A stretch of DNA of 64,000 nt, from contig WOFQ01000044.1 in the NCBI GenBank assembly GCA_012184525.1, forward strand, positions 62,001 through 126,000, written 5' to 3'. The position numbers and the translations under genes are program-made. The notes under the pieces were generated by a model, which made no database searches, was not told the DNA's origin, and was given only the letters and a program-made list of their open reading frames with translations. This DNA is from Xenoacremonium recifei. Its lineage: Eukaryota > Ascomycota > Sordariomycetes > Hypocreales > Nectriaceae. Below are positions 54,449 through 64,000 of this stretch, in pieces (position 1 is the stretch's first letter; each line of letters opens with the position of its first letter).

Positions 54449-55988
54449 CTAGATGACTTCAGCTGCTATAGTCTCCCTCAATATTCGCACACCCTTGTCC
54501 AATTCCTCCTGAGTCTCGTTAATGAACTGCATCATCTCGATCCCCGTCCAAATGTATCGCAGAGCAAAGTTGCGGTCGTCAATCACAGTGTGGCCCGAAA
54601 GCAGTTTGGGGCTGTCGCCCTGACGTTCGAGGTTGCGAGTCAACTGATCCCAATGAGCGAGCCGAGCCGTCATCGCCTCGGTATTTGCGCCCTCCTTATA
54701 CGCGATGACATCTGGCTCGGGCTTGGGAGTAGGTTCCGGCAAGCTCTGCAGGCCATGCTAGTGCCCGGTCGGTCGCTGGCGGAAGTTCCAAACGCTCTGT
54801 CGAGGGAGAAACATGCTCGCGCTGAGTGTGTGCATCGGCACGTCGTCGAAACGGCTGTAGTAGAAATCACCGGCACTGTCGACATGGTCGAAAAAGGCCA
54901 GGTGGTTGGCGCTGCGGAAGAACGCCAATGATCCAATCTCAAAGGTTGCCGAAAGCCCGCCTTCGTAAATCCCAGATAACCAAGACGCAAAGGCTTCGGC
55001 CAACGATTCGGTGTCTTTCTCAATCTTGTCTTCTTGTGCAAATTCATTCAAGTCGCTCCGCATATGCTGAACACGGCTCGGAGCATCCTTCCAAACGGCC
55101 TGGCGTCTACCACCACTGTATTCGGCTTCGGAAGGAAAGTCCTCGTCGTCTTCAGCGAATGCAAAGAAGTTGTCGTCATCGAGAGTGTCAAGGAGCCAGG
55201 AAACATTGGCCTCCTCGTGAAGAAGTTCGGGGTTCTGGTCGATGAAGGATCGGATACGGGGCGAAAGGTGTCTGAAGCTTGATTCATTGACGATGGCTTT
55301 GTTGAACGCATAAACAATTCCATTGTCTCTCATGTAGCGAAATACGTCGAACTCAAGTTCTTGAGTGAAATCGGTGAAATTAACCTTTAATGCCATCGCC
55401 TCGTCAGCATGTAGACTCAGACTTGACAAGGAGGGAAGGTGCAGATCCATAGCTTACTCCAGGCTCAAAGCGAAGGACCCAGTCGTAGTACTTCAGACGT
55501 GTCTCTTTGGCAAATGGGCCAGAGTTCCAACGGTTGATTTGCCACAGACCAGGCGTCGCTCGTTCCAGGTCGGCGGTGCAAGTTTGAGTGTACTCTGGTG
55601 AGTATATTCGACGGCGATCAACCCACCCAGGCACGTTCAGATTCTCGTCCGAGATGACTTCGTAGAGGCATGTGGCACTTGTTGCATTGGATGTCGCTTG
55701 CTTGAACTCTTGGCTGAGTTCACGAGTGCTGAAAAAGACCCAGTCGTATCGGTATCGACAGTTGAACCGATCCTCGAGTTGTCGAATCGAGAAAAGCATG
55801 TCGTCGAGATCGTAGTCGTGGGCGAGAGCCACTAGAACCGCGCGAGGCTGTTTATCAGCGTACAGTGATCCAAGGACGTGTCCAGAAACGAACGGTTGTT
55901 GGCGTGCGAAGAGCCAGAGGACGAGCAACGCCCATCCAACAAGCTGCATTCGACCGAAGAGAAAGAGAGATTGAAGTTTTTTAGTCAT
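54449..55988 (-). CDS. GT15 (KRE2/MNT1-type) alpha-mannosyltransferase, interrupted by an in-frame TAG
   Basis: Exon 1 is 55458-55988 and exon 2 starts at 55384 (minus strand). The intron has GTAAGC, a GCTGAC branch and an AAAG acceptor that restores FEPG|VNFTDF, the donor-side core of the family. A type II membrane anchor lies at about residues 14-30. Family marks include ALVALAHDYDLDDMLFSIRQ, RWNSGPFAKETRLKYYDWVL, ATFEIGSLAFFRS, YYSRFDDVPMHTL and ASMFLPRQSVWNF. Known relatives are Golgi mannosyltransferases that extend O- and N-glycans with GDP-mannose. The frame then meets TAG at 54758-54760 (385 residues), before the expected D-I-G-Y motif. It continues in the same frame for another 103 codons to 54449 with well-formed protein sequence. 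A 48-bp GT..AG segment (54746-54793) would remove the stop in frame, but its signals are weak. It could be truncated, spliced or a young pseudogene. Confidence 0.7.
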
Positions 55989-57226
55989 GATGACCAGTGA
56001 AGCCTATTCCCACGTAAAGAACCTTGACCAACAAAGGACGAGCAAAGAGTGGACGATGGAGGAAAGGAGCTGGTCAAACCAAAGGGAATGGGGACGTGAA
56101 GTGAAGGGGTGACTATGTCAGGAAGCGAGACAGGCAGTGGTAGGAGAGATGGAGAACCAAAGACGGACTGTTCAGGGTGAGAGAAGAGAAGAGAAAAAGC
56201 AGGAAACGAAATGAGAGGATGAGCCGCAAATGTGAAAACACACGAGCTGCTCGCTGTACTTAAGGAGTGTCGATTGTTTTGCTTGTAGAAAGATGAAAAA
56301 AAAGAGGAAAGGTGAAGAAAAAGAAGAAAGGAGGAAAACGAAACAGAAGACCGAAGTTCAAGTGGCAAGGAGGTTTCCCACCTGGGAAGCCTCAGGCAGG
56401 AGGTTCGAGAGAGAAGGCGTTGAGTGCGGCAGTCGCGAGGCAGCTCTTCGGATGTGCGATCGCCGAGAATTTTCTCGGGGAAGGTTATCGCAGAAATGAG
56501 CCTTGACTCTAGTATAAAACTGGATGAGTTGTCGAGACTGCGCAGAAGAGAATCTCAAGAGATTTGCCAATGCTGAAGGGGGATTGAGTAGAGGCGAAAA
56601 CTGGGTGAGCAGGTGAGCGAGACGACGCGGATCGAGACCTGCTGACCTGGATTCAGTGATGAAGTAAAGAGTAGATCAAATGAGCGTAGCAGCTGATATT
56701 TTCGTAAGATTTGCTCCGCAAAAGGCGTTTGCTTGCTGTTGCTGTTGCTGTTGCTGGTGTTGTTATTGTTGTTTGCGGGAAGGAGGCAAAAGTCCGGCAG
56801 AGGCTGGTCCCGTGATGATGTGCTATTGAGCTGAATAGAATCTGGCACCAGTTTAATCAGGCAGCAATTTTGTGGTCACGAGGAAGAAACATCAAATGCT
56901 TAAGAATACGTCCGAAGCAAAAGATATTGACCGTGAATAGGGGCAATTTTCGAAAGCCTATGAGTCGATAAATACCCTGTAGATTCCTGACTAACAGTAA
57001 GTTATCACGACATCAATGAGAAAGGACATGTTGAACGCTTGACGACTCATTCGTAGAAATAGGTATACTCACTCATGCTCGCCAATCCTGAAATCAAAGC
57101 TGTTTTACACCATCCAACTCCCACCCAACGCCGGCTGATGACCCAAACAAACCCCCGTGCCATGCATAACGGGTGTCAACGATATCCAGAACGAACGCAC
57201 TATATCAACACCCTCCACGCCCATCA
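55989..57226. other. Gene-free interval of about 1.2 kb
   Basis: This is the mannosyltransferase promoter side and the 3' flank of the six-cysteine surface protein gene. A TTGCTG-type repeat lies near 56733-56756. No coding exon is supported. Confidence 0.45.
56733..56756. repeat. (TTGCTG)n-like simple repeat
   Basis: Four consecutive TTGCTG-type units followed by looser TTG/GTT repeats. Noncoding by context. Confidence 0.7.
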
Positions 57227-59077
57227 TCACGCCTGCCGATGCCCAACATTCGAATCCAACTCATACGCCTCCACCGGCCCCGACTGCCACCCCATCCCGC
57301 CCTGCTTGCCCGCCAACTCCTGCACCGGCTGCCCATGCAACTGCGGCTGCTGATGCCCATATCCGGCGCCTCCTAGCTCCTGCGGCGGTGCTTGTCCGTA
57401 CGGCACGGCATATCCCACTCCGCCTTGCAACTCCGGCGTCGGCGGGTGGTTGGACGGCAGCTCGGTCTTGAGTCCGTCGTCGCCCGTTGCGGTCACCGCC
57501 GAGACGGGGAAGGGTGAGAAGCTGGCGTTGGTGGCAGGCGATGTCGGGTCGCTGCCCATCAGCTCGGGCTTGCCGCCGTAGTCGGGAGGTTTGGTCCCGT
57601 CGCCGGAGGAGGGCAGTTGTTCGCCGTTCTTCTTGTTGCGGCGACGGCGGATGAGGAAAAAGGCGAGCAGGGCGATGACCACGACGGCTACACCAGCAAC
57701 TACACCACCGGCGATGGCGCCCGTGTTGCTGCTCGACGTCGAATGCCTGCTGCTCCCGTTATCACTCTCATCACCACTGCTCGCTGCGCCGGTTGCGGTT
57801 GCACTCGACGAGGACTCCTGCGTCTGGGATGCAACGGCAGTGCTCGGTCCTGAGGTCGCCGTCGCGGAGGCTTGTGCGATGGATTGCGATACCGTGAGGA
57901 CGACCTTGTCCTCGGCGGCGCTACAGTAGAGGTCCCAGAGCGAGATTGCGGACGAGAGGTCGGCGGTTGCTGTGCTGTCGCAGTAATCCTTGACGCCCTC
58001 AGTCACCATGCTCGAGACGTAGTTGAACATGCCGGACTTGATGCAGGCGCACGAGGCGAGGGCCTGCGGGCCGTTGGGGCATCGAAATGACGATTGCTGA
58101 AGCACTCTATTAGGGGATGCCGAGTTGAGATCCTGGATCTAACGTACCTGCATGATTGCCGACGACATGCCGGTCTGAGCGCACTTGCGCATCGACTTGA
58201 ATTGAGATAGCGCAGTGATGTAGTATGTCACTGTGCGAAGGTCAGCCACCAACGAGTCTGCTTTACGAGAAGGTCTACTCACTGTCTCCAGGAGGCCCAG
58301 ACGGCGAGGCGAACGAAGTTGTCCCTGAGTTCATGGCACAATACTCGTTATAGAACTGGTCCGCAGCCGTGACATCTTCGCTGTTCGAGCAATACGCCTT
58401 GACAGACGCGGTGAGGGACTCGCTGATCGAGCTCATGAGATACTCCTTGCTACACACACACGGGGCAAACAACTGCGCAGCCTCTGGACATCGGTCGTAT
58501 CCCTATACTTGTTAGTACACGAAGGCAAGTCTCTTGTCGCAGGGTCATCCATACCCATCCCATCACAGCGTCCGACAACGCCGTTTGCGCACACGGCGCC
58601 AGGTACGTTATCTGCGGAAGATCCGTGATATACTCATTCACAATGTTCGTCGTCGGCGTCGCAAATGTGATCCCAGTCTCCTGCTGATTGCAATACAGCT
58701 CCATAAACTCGGACGCGCTCGAAAAATCGTCGGTGGCCTTGGGACCGCAGCCCCACGATATTTCGCTCGAGATCTCCGAGGAGACAGACAGTGAGATCTT
58801 GGTGTTGGAGCAGACGCAGGACTGTAGTTCTGAATCCCCATCTGCGCACATGGTCGAGTAAGTCATGGCGCCGACATTGTCTGCGATGGCGCTGGCGGCG
58901 CAAGGGGCCTAAGGTCAGAGTCAGTATTTACTATTCCTCCATCTCGAGACGCTGTCGCAGGCGCACCAGAAGCGTGTAGATGGAAATGTCCGTCACGAAC
59001 ACCACATCCGTGTCCGCGCTTGCGCCCCCCATCACGGCGGCCAGGATGGCCCAGGAGGCGAGTTGTAGGAGTCGCAT
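57227..59077 (-). CDS. Single-pass surface protein with three six-cysteine modules
   Basis: Exons 58967-59077, 58555-58908, 58283-58502, 58148-58230 and 57227-58096 (minus strand) join to 545 residues. A signal peptide (MRLLQLASWAILAAVMGGAS) precedes three repeats of one module. Cysteines fall at 40, 58, 68, 70, 91, 110; then 143, 160, 170, 172, 193, 210; then 245, 262, 272, 274, 295, 314. The spacing is C-x16/17-C-x9-C-x-C-x20-C-x16/18-C each time. A Ser/Thr-rich stalk, one transmembrane helix (about 382-405), an RRRRNKK stop-transfer and a Pro/Gly/Gln-rich cytosolic tail follow. The spacing differs from the eight-cysteine CFEM pattern, so I do not use that name. All introns have consensus ends. 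It looks like a surface receptor or wall sensor; ligand unknown. Confidence 0.75.
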
Positions 59078-59219
59078 AGCTGCTAGCAATGTCGCGACTC
59101 GAAGATGGACCGTCTGAACGACACTCTGAAGCAAACACAGCGGCAGGAGAGTTCAGAGGAGGAGGAGGATTCCGAAGCCCGTTGCGCCGGCCTGCGAAAT
59201 TCGAAATCTGCCCACGGAA

Positions 59220-59615
59220 TCAGTGGGGATGCCGAAGGCGGCGGCTTGAGCAGGAACGGTATGCATCGCTGCCGGGACCCCTGAAGCTAGTCGTGATGAT
59301 GTCTTGGCAGCTGAAAACCGGCTGCATTGGCTCTTCATCAGGCTTGTTGAGGAGCGGTTGAGGTCTGGATGGCTTCATCGGCGGGGTTTCGGGTACGAGA
59401 ATGTGCAATGAAGCCAAAGCCGTGCCAAGAGAGTCTATTGAAGAGTTCTCGTATTGATCTCTGTCCCGACGCATCTTCAACAACTCCGAAGTGCTTAACT
59501 CACGATACTGCAAGGCAGACTCCCAGCCCACCAGCTCCAGCCGCGGAGCCTTCTTAGTGCGGTCTTTAAAGCAAGGACCAAGTGCCTTGTTTGTATGAGA
59601 CCGCAAACTTCCCAT
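59220..59615 (-). CDS. Hypothetical 131-residue protein, doubtful
   Basis: A single frame with balanced composition from the ATG at 59615. The first half is charged and helix-like (RLELVGWESALQYRELSTSE, then LLKMRRDRDQYENSS); the second half is Pro-rich. No domain, signal peptide or membrane segment is seen and I recognise no family. It could instead be the last exon of a longer gene reaching upstream, because DNA up to about 60000 has short protein-like pieces but no clear joining exon. Coding status is uncertain. Confidence 0.35.
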   Translation of the reverse strand: MGSLRSHTNKALGPCFKDRTKKAPRLELVGWESALQYRELSTSELLKMRRDRDQYENSSIDSLGTALASLHILVPETPPMKPSRPQPLLNKPDEEPMQPVFSCQDIITTSFRGPGSDAYRSCSSRRLRHPH

Positions 59616-60553
59616 TTCCGTTGAACCAACAGCCCACCGAGCCTGCGAGACACATCGTCATTCCGCTGAGACAACCGAAACGCTCAGAGACAAACCTCAC
59701 AACACCCGAGACGCCCGCCTGGCCGCTATCAATCTCAGATTCGCCCGCGAGATCTCTTCATCGTGAAAACAAGCGGCCTCTCGCGACAACGGCGTTATTC
59801 CCAACCAGGCCAAGCGGAGTGCGGAATTGAAGCGAGGCTCTAACCCGCTGGAGTCTAATTGGCCTGCCGCTTGAAATGACAGGAAACCGACAGACGCCAA
59901 TCCTGCAAAACGGCATGATCTGATTGGGGCGGCGACGAGATCGGGCTGCGAGACGTGTTTGAAGCTGGGGAAAGGGTCTGGAGAGAGACGAGAGGAGGGG
60001 AGTCATGTGATTTGCGCAATGGTTGCCCGAAAGGGGATGCGTCACATGATCGCGCTCCGCTGTCGGTGATGGCCTCGATGAAGGCCCGAAATGGTCTTGC
60101 TTCTCGCCTGGTTGGTCACGATCACAAAGTGGCAAACGTTTAGTACCGGTTGATTGCTCGGCAGATATCACTGGGCCAACATAATGAATGATCAAATGTT
60201 TTGGTTCTTTGTATTAAGTATGTTCGTTATATGCATGCCCATCAGTTGTAGGCCTTTTCTGTGCCAGCGCTCATCCGTCGCTTTTGCCTGCTTCCAAGTA
60301 CCTTTTGGTATATGCCCTCTGTACTGAGACTCTCTGGTCCGTTCCATGATCTCGCCCCAGAAACGCCGTGCCTCCAGCATGCCAACTCAGTATTATGCCT
60401 AACAAAAGAAAAATGATGTCATGTCTTGGGACTCGTGCCAAAGTCCGTGCCCAAACGCCAAACAATGAATGCCCAAAGTCAAGTCGCTAGTAGATGTCGC
60501 GCCGTCCAGCAGCTCGGTCTCTGTTTTCGTTGCAAAATATGTCAAAAGACAGG
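59616..60553. other. Interval without a supported gene
   Basis: Short frames on the minus strand (for example 59758-60195) show some bias but no family resemblance or clear splice pattern. It also holds the 3' flank of the 227-residue gene at the right. Confidence 0.4.
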
Positions 60554-61237
60554 TTAGCTTCGCATAGAGCTGCTGATCCAGGCATGGGCAAATCCGGGCA
60601 CCGGCTCGCTTTGCTGCTCGGGCATCGTGTTGCTTCGCGAGGGGCATTTGCGGCCAGTGCTGCGGAAGGTGTAGTTGCTAGCGTGGGCGTCCGAGGACGA
60701 GTCGGCAGAGCCCTTGCGATGACGGCTGGGACTTCGAGAGTTCTTGGAGCTCTTGGATGGTGAGCGCGACATGTTGGGGGTTGTCGCTGGTGATTCCCAT
60801 GGGCAGACGGGGTCGACGGAATCCTGCTCGTAAAGCGTCTCGAGGCTCGACACGCTGGATTCGTTTGACCGTGGCTGCATTGCGCGGTTGAGCTCTTCCC
60901 ACAGGCTGCAGCCGACTTCTTCCCAGATGACAACGGCCTTGAATAGGCGACGGCAGGCCAAGGTCCCCTGGGTTTTGTCGAGCTCCCCATACGCAAAGAG
61001 CGCGTCTCGTGAGGGTAGGTTCTCCCAGCGGATGGAGATCTGATCTTTTTGCGAACCCCAGGAGTTGGAGAGGAACTCATCGAGGTACTCCCAGGTCTCG
61101 TACTTGGCGACCTCGAGCGCCTCGAATTGCGCTTCCTCGCGTGCGCGGTGTTGCATGTGCGCCTTGAGCTTGCGCTCCTGCTTGCGCTTACTGGGGCGGG
61201 CGTGGAAGTGATGGCCGGGGACGAAAAAGTTGGCCAT
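60554..61237 (-). CDS. Unknown 227-residue protein with a Ser/Arg-rich C-terminal half
   Basis: Single exon of 227 residues from the ATG at 61237; the frame stays open upstream but that part is a low-quality leader. The N-terminus (MANFFVPGHHFHARPSKRKQ) is basic and is followed by a long helical charged segment (HMQHRAREEAQFEALEVAKY and onward to about residue 60). Residues about 60-120 have several aromatic positions (ISIRWENLPSRDALFAYGEL; VVIWEEVGCSLWEELNR). The C-terminal half is low complexity with SRSPSK and SRSPSRHRK pieces that could be phosphorylated or bind RNA partners. No transmembrane segment or enzyme motif is seen, and I recognise no named family. Coding looks real because of length, composition and a clean ATG context; function is unknown. 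Confidence 0.6.
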   Translation of the reverse strand: MANFFVPGHHFHARPSKRKQERKLKAHMQHRAREEAQFEALEVAKYETWEYLDEFLSNSWGSQKDQISIRWENLPSRDALFAYGELDKTQGTLACRRLFKAVVIWEEVGCSLWEELNRAMQPRSNESSVSSLETLYEQDSVDPVCPWESPATTPNMSRSPSKSSKNSRSPSRHRKGSADSSSDAHASNYTFRSTGRKCPSRSNTMPEQQSEPVPGFAHAWISSSMRS

Positions 61238-64000
61238 GGTGTCGGTATGGTGTTGGCTATTTAGTAACTGGTGATGTTTTGTTGAGAGAGGACAAGTGTG
61301 TCGCGGAGACATAGGTGTTGATTGTAGTGAGTATGTCGACAAGCAAGAGCAGGTATTAGAAGAGTCCAGCTCCGTCGACGTGTTATGGTAGCAGTGGTTG
61401 TGATCCAGCACTGTAAGGTGTTGGAGAGGAACAGGGTGGGAGGGCGGCCTCGTATGTATTATTAGCAAGCGGACAACAAACAACACATTGTCCAGGTGGC
61501 TTGTTTCTCCAAACGCAAATCACGGTAAATTGGGAGACCGGACCGCGCTGTCGGGACCGAGGGCTATTTGAGGCACGACTCTCGGTTCTTCTTTTTTTTC
61601 ATTACGCAGCTCCCATGGGATTGGGAGACGGGAGTAGGCGGCGTCCGGGGGCAGAGACCGGGAGCCCTGGCAAGACTAAAACTGTTGGCCCAACCAGCTG
61701 GAAAAAACAAAGTTTCGCCCGGTATTCAGCCCTCTCAGGGCTGGCGGCATGCCAATAGCGGAACTCTCTCGGTGATGGAGTCGGGAAAGCTAGGAGCACG
61801 GATCGACATTGGCGGCTAGCGCAGGAGCCCGAGCCAGCAGAGCAGAGCAGCGGCAAGGAGCTTGGGGCTTCTGACTCTCTAGCCGATGGGGGAGGATGGC
61901 CGGGAGGGAGTCCCGGAGCAGGGTTGTGATCCCTGCCCTGCAGTCGAGATGAGAGAACGGTGGTGACCCTCCAACCCTCCCAACCATCCCATGCCTCCCC
62001 GAACAACTGGCCGACGGTGGTGTGCCAGCGAAGAAGCCGAATGAGTGAATAAGTTTCGAGCGCCGGTCTCGAGACGCGGCCGCCGTCAGCCAAGATGATC
62101 GCGGCTCCGGTGCCCTCCCGAGATCGACAACACAAGCTGAGAGAGCAACTTGTGGCTGACAGCTTTCCGTGCTAGCCCCGGATCCCGCCAAAGCCGCGCG
62201 GTGAGCTCCTCCACAAGAGAGCAACAGGGACAAGCCAAGCACCGAGGCCCCGGGTATGGGAGACCAGGCTGCCCGGGCTGGACTAGGGCCCCGTCGGTGA
62301 AATCTCGAGATTTCGCAGGGAGTGCCGCCCCATGGACCATGGCTGAAGCCACTCGGACATGCTCGCTCGAGGCGTCAATGTTTCTGGCGTGCTCTCACTG
62401 AAACAAGTCTCGGCCCTGGGGGAGCGAGAGGCGCAAAAGGCGCTGACCGAGACCGACTTGGAGGGCACCAAAGGCCATCCGCTCGGGACGCATTGCCCCA
62501 ACCGTGCTAGACGCCCCGGATTGAGTTTCCCGCTGCCATGGCTAGCACCTGGCGGAGGCTCTGGGCGCGGCCCCGGGCTAGACTCGAGTGGAGGAGGCAG
62601 ACAATGCTCTTGTTGACGGTGACGATGAAAGCATCCCACCCAGCCTGGCGGCTCCGACGAACAGACCTGATGAAAAAGCCTATCGTGATAAATCTCCGTG
62701 CCCGTTGAGCTGTCCCGGAAGCTCGGATCGGGCGCATCTGCTTGGCACGTCGGCGACGCCAGGGTCAAGGTTGAAGCGAGTGCGTTGCGTCTCTGCCAAG
62801 GGCCAAGAGAGCAGAGTCTGTCCGCATTTGCCGCGCTCCCTGCCCGTCGCTCTCCATTAGGCAACGACATGCAGGGCTAGAGCGTCTGCTGGTCACCAGC
62901 AAGGGAACGTCGCATCCCGCCTGTCCGTGCTTCCGCTTGCTCCCGTGCCGCCGCCCTCCTTCAGCCAACTTGGCCCTCCCTGTCACTGTCACTGACTGTC
63001 AGCTGGCAGGTTGACGTGGGTGGTTGACTCGACACACCCTGACTCTGCCTGCTTCGCTGTCACAAGCCGCTGACGTGAAGCGGTCGCTCTTCATACGAAG
63101 CAGGGAATGGCGGGATCCGGATTCGCTCCTCGCTTGGAATGCGGCTTTGCTGGCGCCGACGAGGGCCTGGCGAGAGCCGGCTGTTGGCTGCGGAGCGGAG
63201 CGCGAACTTGGAAGCGACGCCAATGCCGACCGACGCTTTCTCAACTGGGATGGACTCCGGACTTTGTAGATCTCCGGTGGCTTGGGTTTGTGTACATCTC
63301 CTTCATGTGTCATTTTGTTGTATCATTTTGATGAGGTTCTAATGAGGCTTGTCATTTGTGGCTGCGATGCAGACTGTGGCAGACGAGGCAGGCAGACTGC
63401 ATCTCTCCTTCCAGCGAAGGACCAATCACATGACGGGGGGCTGCGCGACCACTGCCACCTACAACACCCATCGTGGGTATCGTGATGCTAACGACTATAG
63501 AACATAATGCTTCACTTTTTTTTTCTTTCTTTCTTTTTTTTTTTTTTTGTGTCTCTATTGCTTTCTATTGTTTTCCTTCAATGTGTTCAGCAATACATGC
63601 GACAAAATGTGTAGGCTCCTTTGTTTGCTCATGCGCCATGAGGCAGGTATCCTTGATTCACTGTCACTTGACGTGGTTGACCGGCATAGACAATGCATTC
63701 ATCCTCACCTCACCTCACTCTGACAATTATTTCTGAGCTGAATGGTCAGCGACTTTCTCACAATGAGGCACGGCTGAAAAAGTTGTGGCTTCTCATCAGC
63801 ACATATTTCTACGCTGCGCATCTCTTACCACAAACTTCGACTTCAACCTCACACATCGTGATCATCGTGATTTCAACGTGTTTAGTCGTTTCCTTTTCTC
63901 TCAACGCTTGATTGTAGTCATCCGTCAAACGTGTATTCCCATTATCTCTTCTTTCAACACTTTGATCACGGTTATCAGTCCAACCATCCAGCGCGATGAC
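61238..64000. other. Gene-free right end of the window
   Basis: No coding exon is supported over about 2.8 kb. A T-rich tract lies at 63516-63548. The last 120 bases are CT-rich and end with an ATG at 63996, which may be the start of a plus-strand gene lying beyond the window, but this cannot be tested here. Confidence 0.4.
63516..63548. repeat. Poly-T tract with C interruptions
   Basis: 33 bases of T with three single-C interruptions. Low-complexity DNA in a gene-free interval. Confidence 0.85.

Noticed and set aside
63996..64000. Possible start codon of a gene at the right edge
   Set aside because: Only five bases remain in the window, so no coding evidence can be given.

Overview
The window reads as nuclear DNA of a filamentous ascomycete (Pezizomycotina, most likely Sordariomycetes). 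Genes carry short introns (mostly 47-190 bp) with GTRNGT donors, CTAAC/CTGAC-type branch sites and CAG/TAG acceptors. The gene content is fungal: BYE1, MED7, a highly reducing polyketide synthase, an FSH1/LovG-type hydrolase, a KRE2/MNT1-type mannosyltransferase and small secreted cysteine-rich proteins. All assignments come from reading the sequence and knowing the families; nothing was searched or computed. Gene models were built by joining exons by eye at consensus splice sites.

Layout. 0.3-7.4 kb is dense and housekeeping: BYE1-like PHD/TFIIS-M/SPOC protein (+), a 56-residue CaaX-ended cysteine-rich peptide (+), Mediator MED7 (-), a ZNF830/CCDC16-like zinc-finger protein (+) and an F-box protein (-). 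7.4-17.8 kb is a 10-kb stretch with no convincing gene. 17.8-28 kb is sparse: a small Cys-rich conserved protein (+), a LAMTOR1/Meh1-like TORC1 scaffold (-), a secreted Val/Thr-repeat protein (+), a type II membrane glycosyltransferase-like protein (+) and a small secreted cysteine-rich protein (-). A tandem tRNA-Gly(GCC) pair follows at 28.8-29.0 kb, one copy with a 9-nt intron. Next come an MFS sugar transporter (-), an unnamed fungal membrane protein (-), a dynamin-like GTPase (-) and a GMPPA-type mannose-1-phosphate guanylyltransferase subunit (+).

41.3-50.9 kb holds a two-gene polyketide unit on the minus strand. A 2621-residue KS-AT-DH-MT-ER-KR-ACP synthase has no release domain, and just upstream in the same direction lies a stand-alone FSH serine hydrolase of the LovG type that could release its product. 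No P450, other oxidoreductase or transcription factor is seen beside them. Still on the minus strand follow a nucleotide-sugar transporter, a GT15 mannosyltransferase with an in-frame TAG, a transmembrane surface protein with three copies of a six-cysteine module, a doubtful 131-residue ORF and a 227-residue protein of unknown function. The last 2.8 kb shows no gene.

How the genes relate. The PKS and hydrolase are the only pair whose functions clearly interlock. GMPPA, the nucleotide-sugar transporter, the GT15 enzyme and the GT-like protein all point to mannosylation and cell-wall supply, but they are scattered and need not be co-regulated. The best leads are the triple six-cysteine surface protein, the CaaX mini-protein, the secreted protein whose last four cysteines appear only after splicing, the TAG-interrupted mannosyltransferase, the SUMO-interacting-motif/basic insert in the dynamin, and the long gene-free interval.
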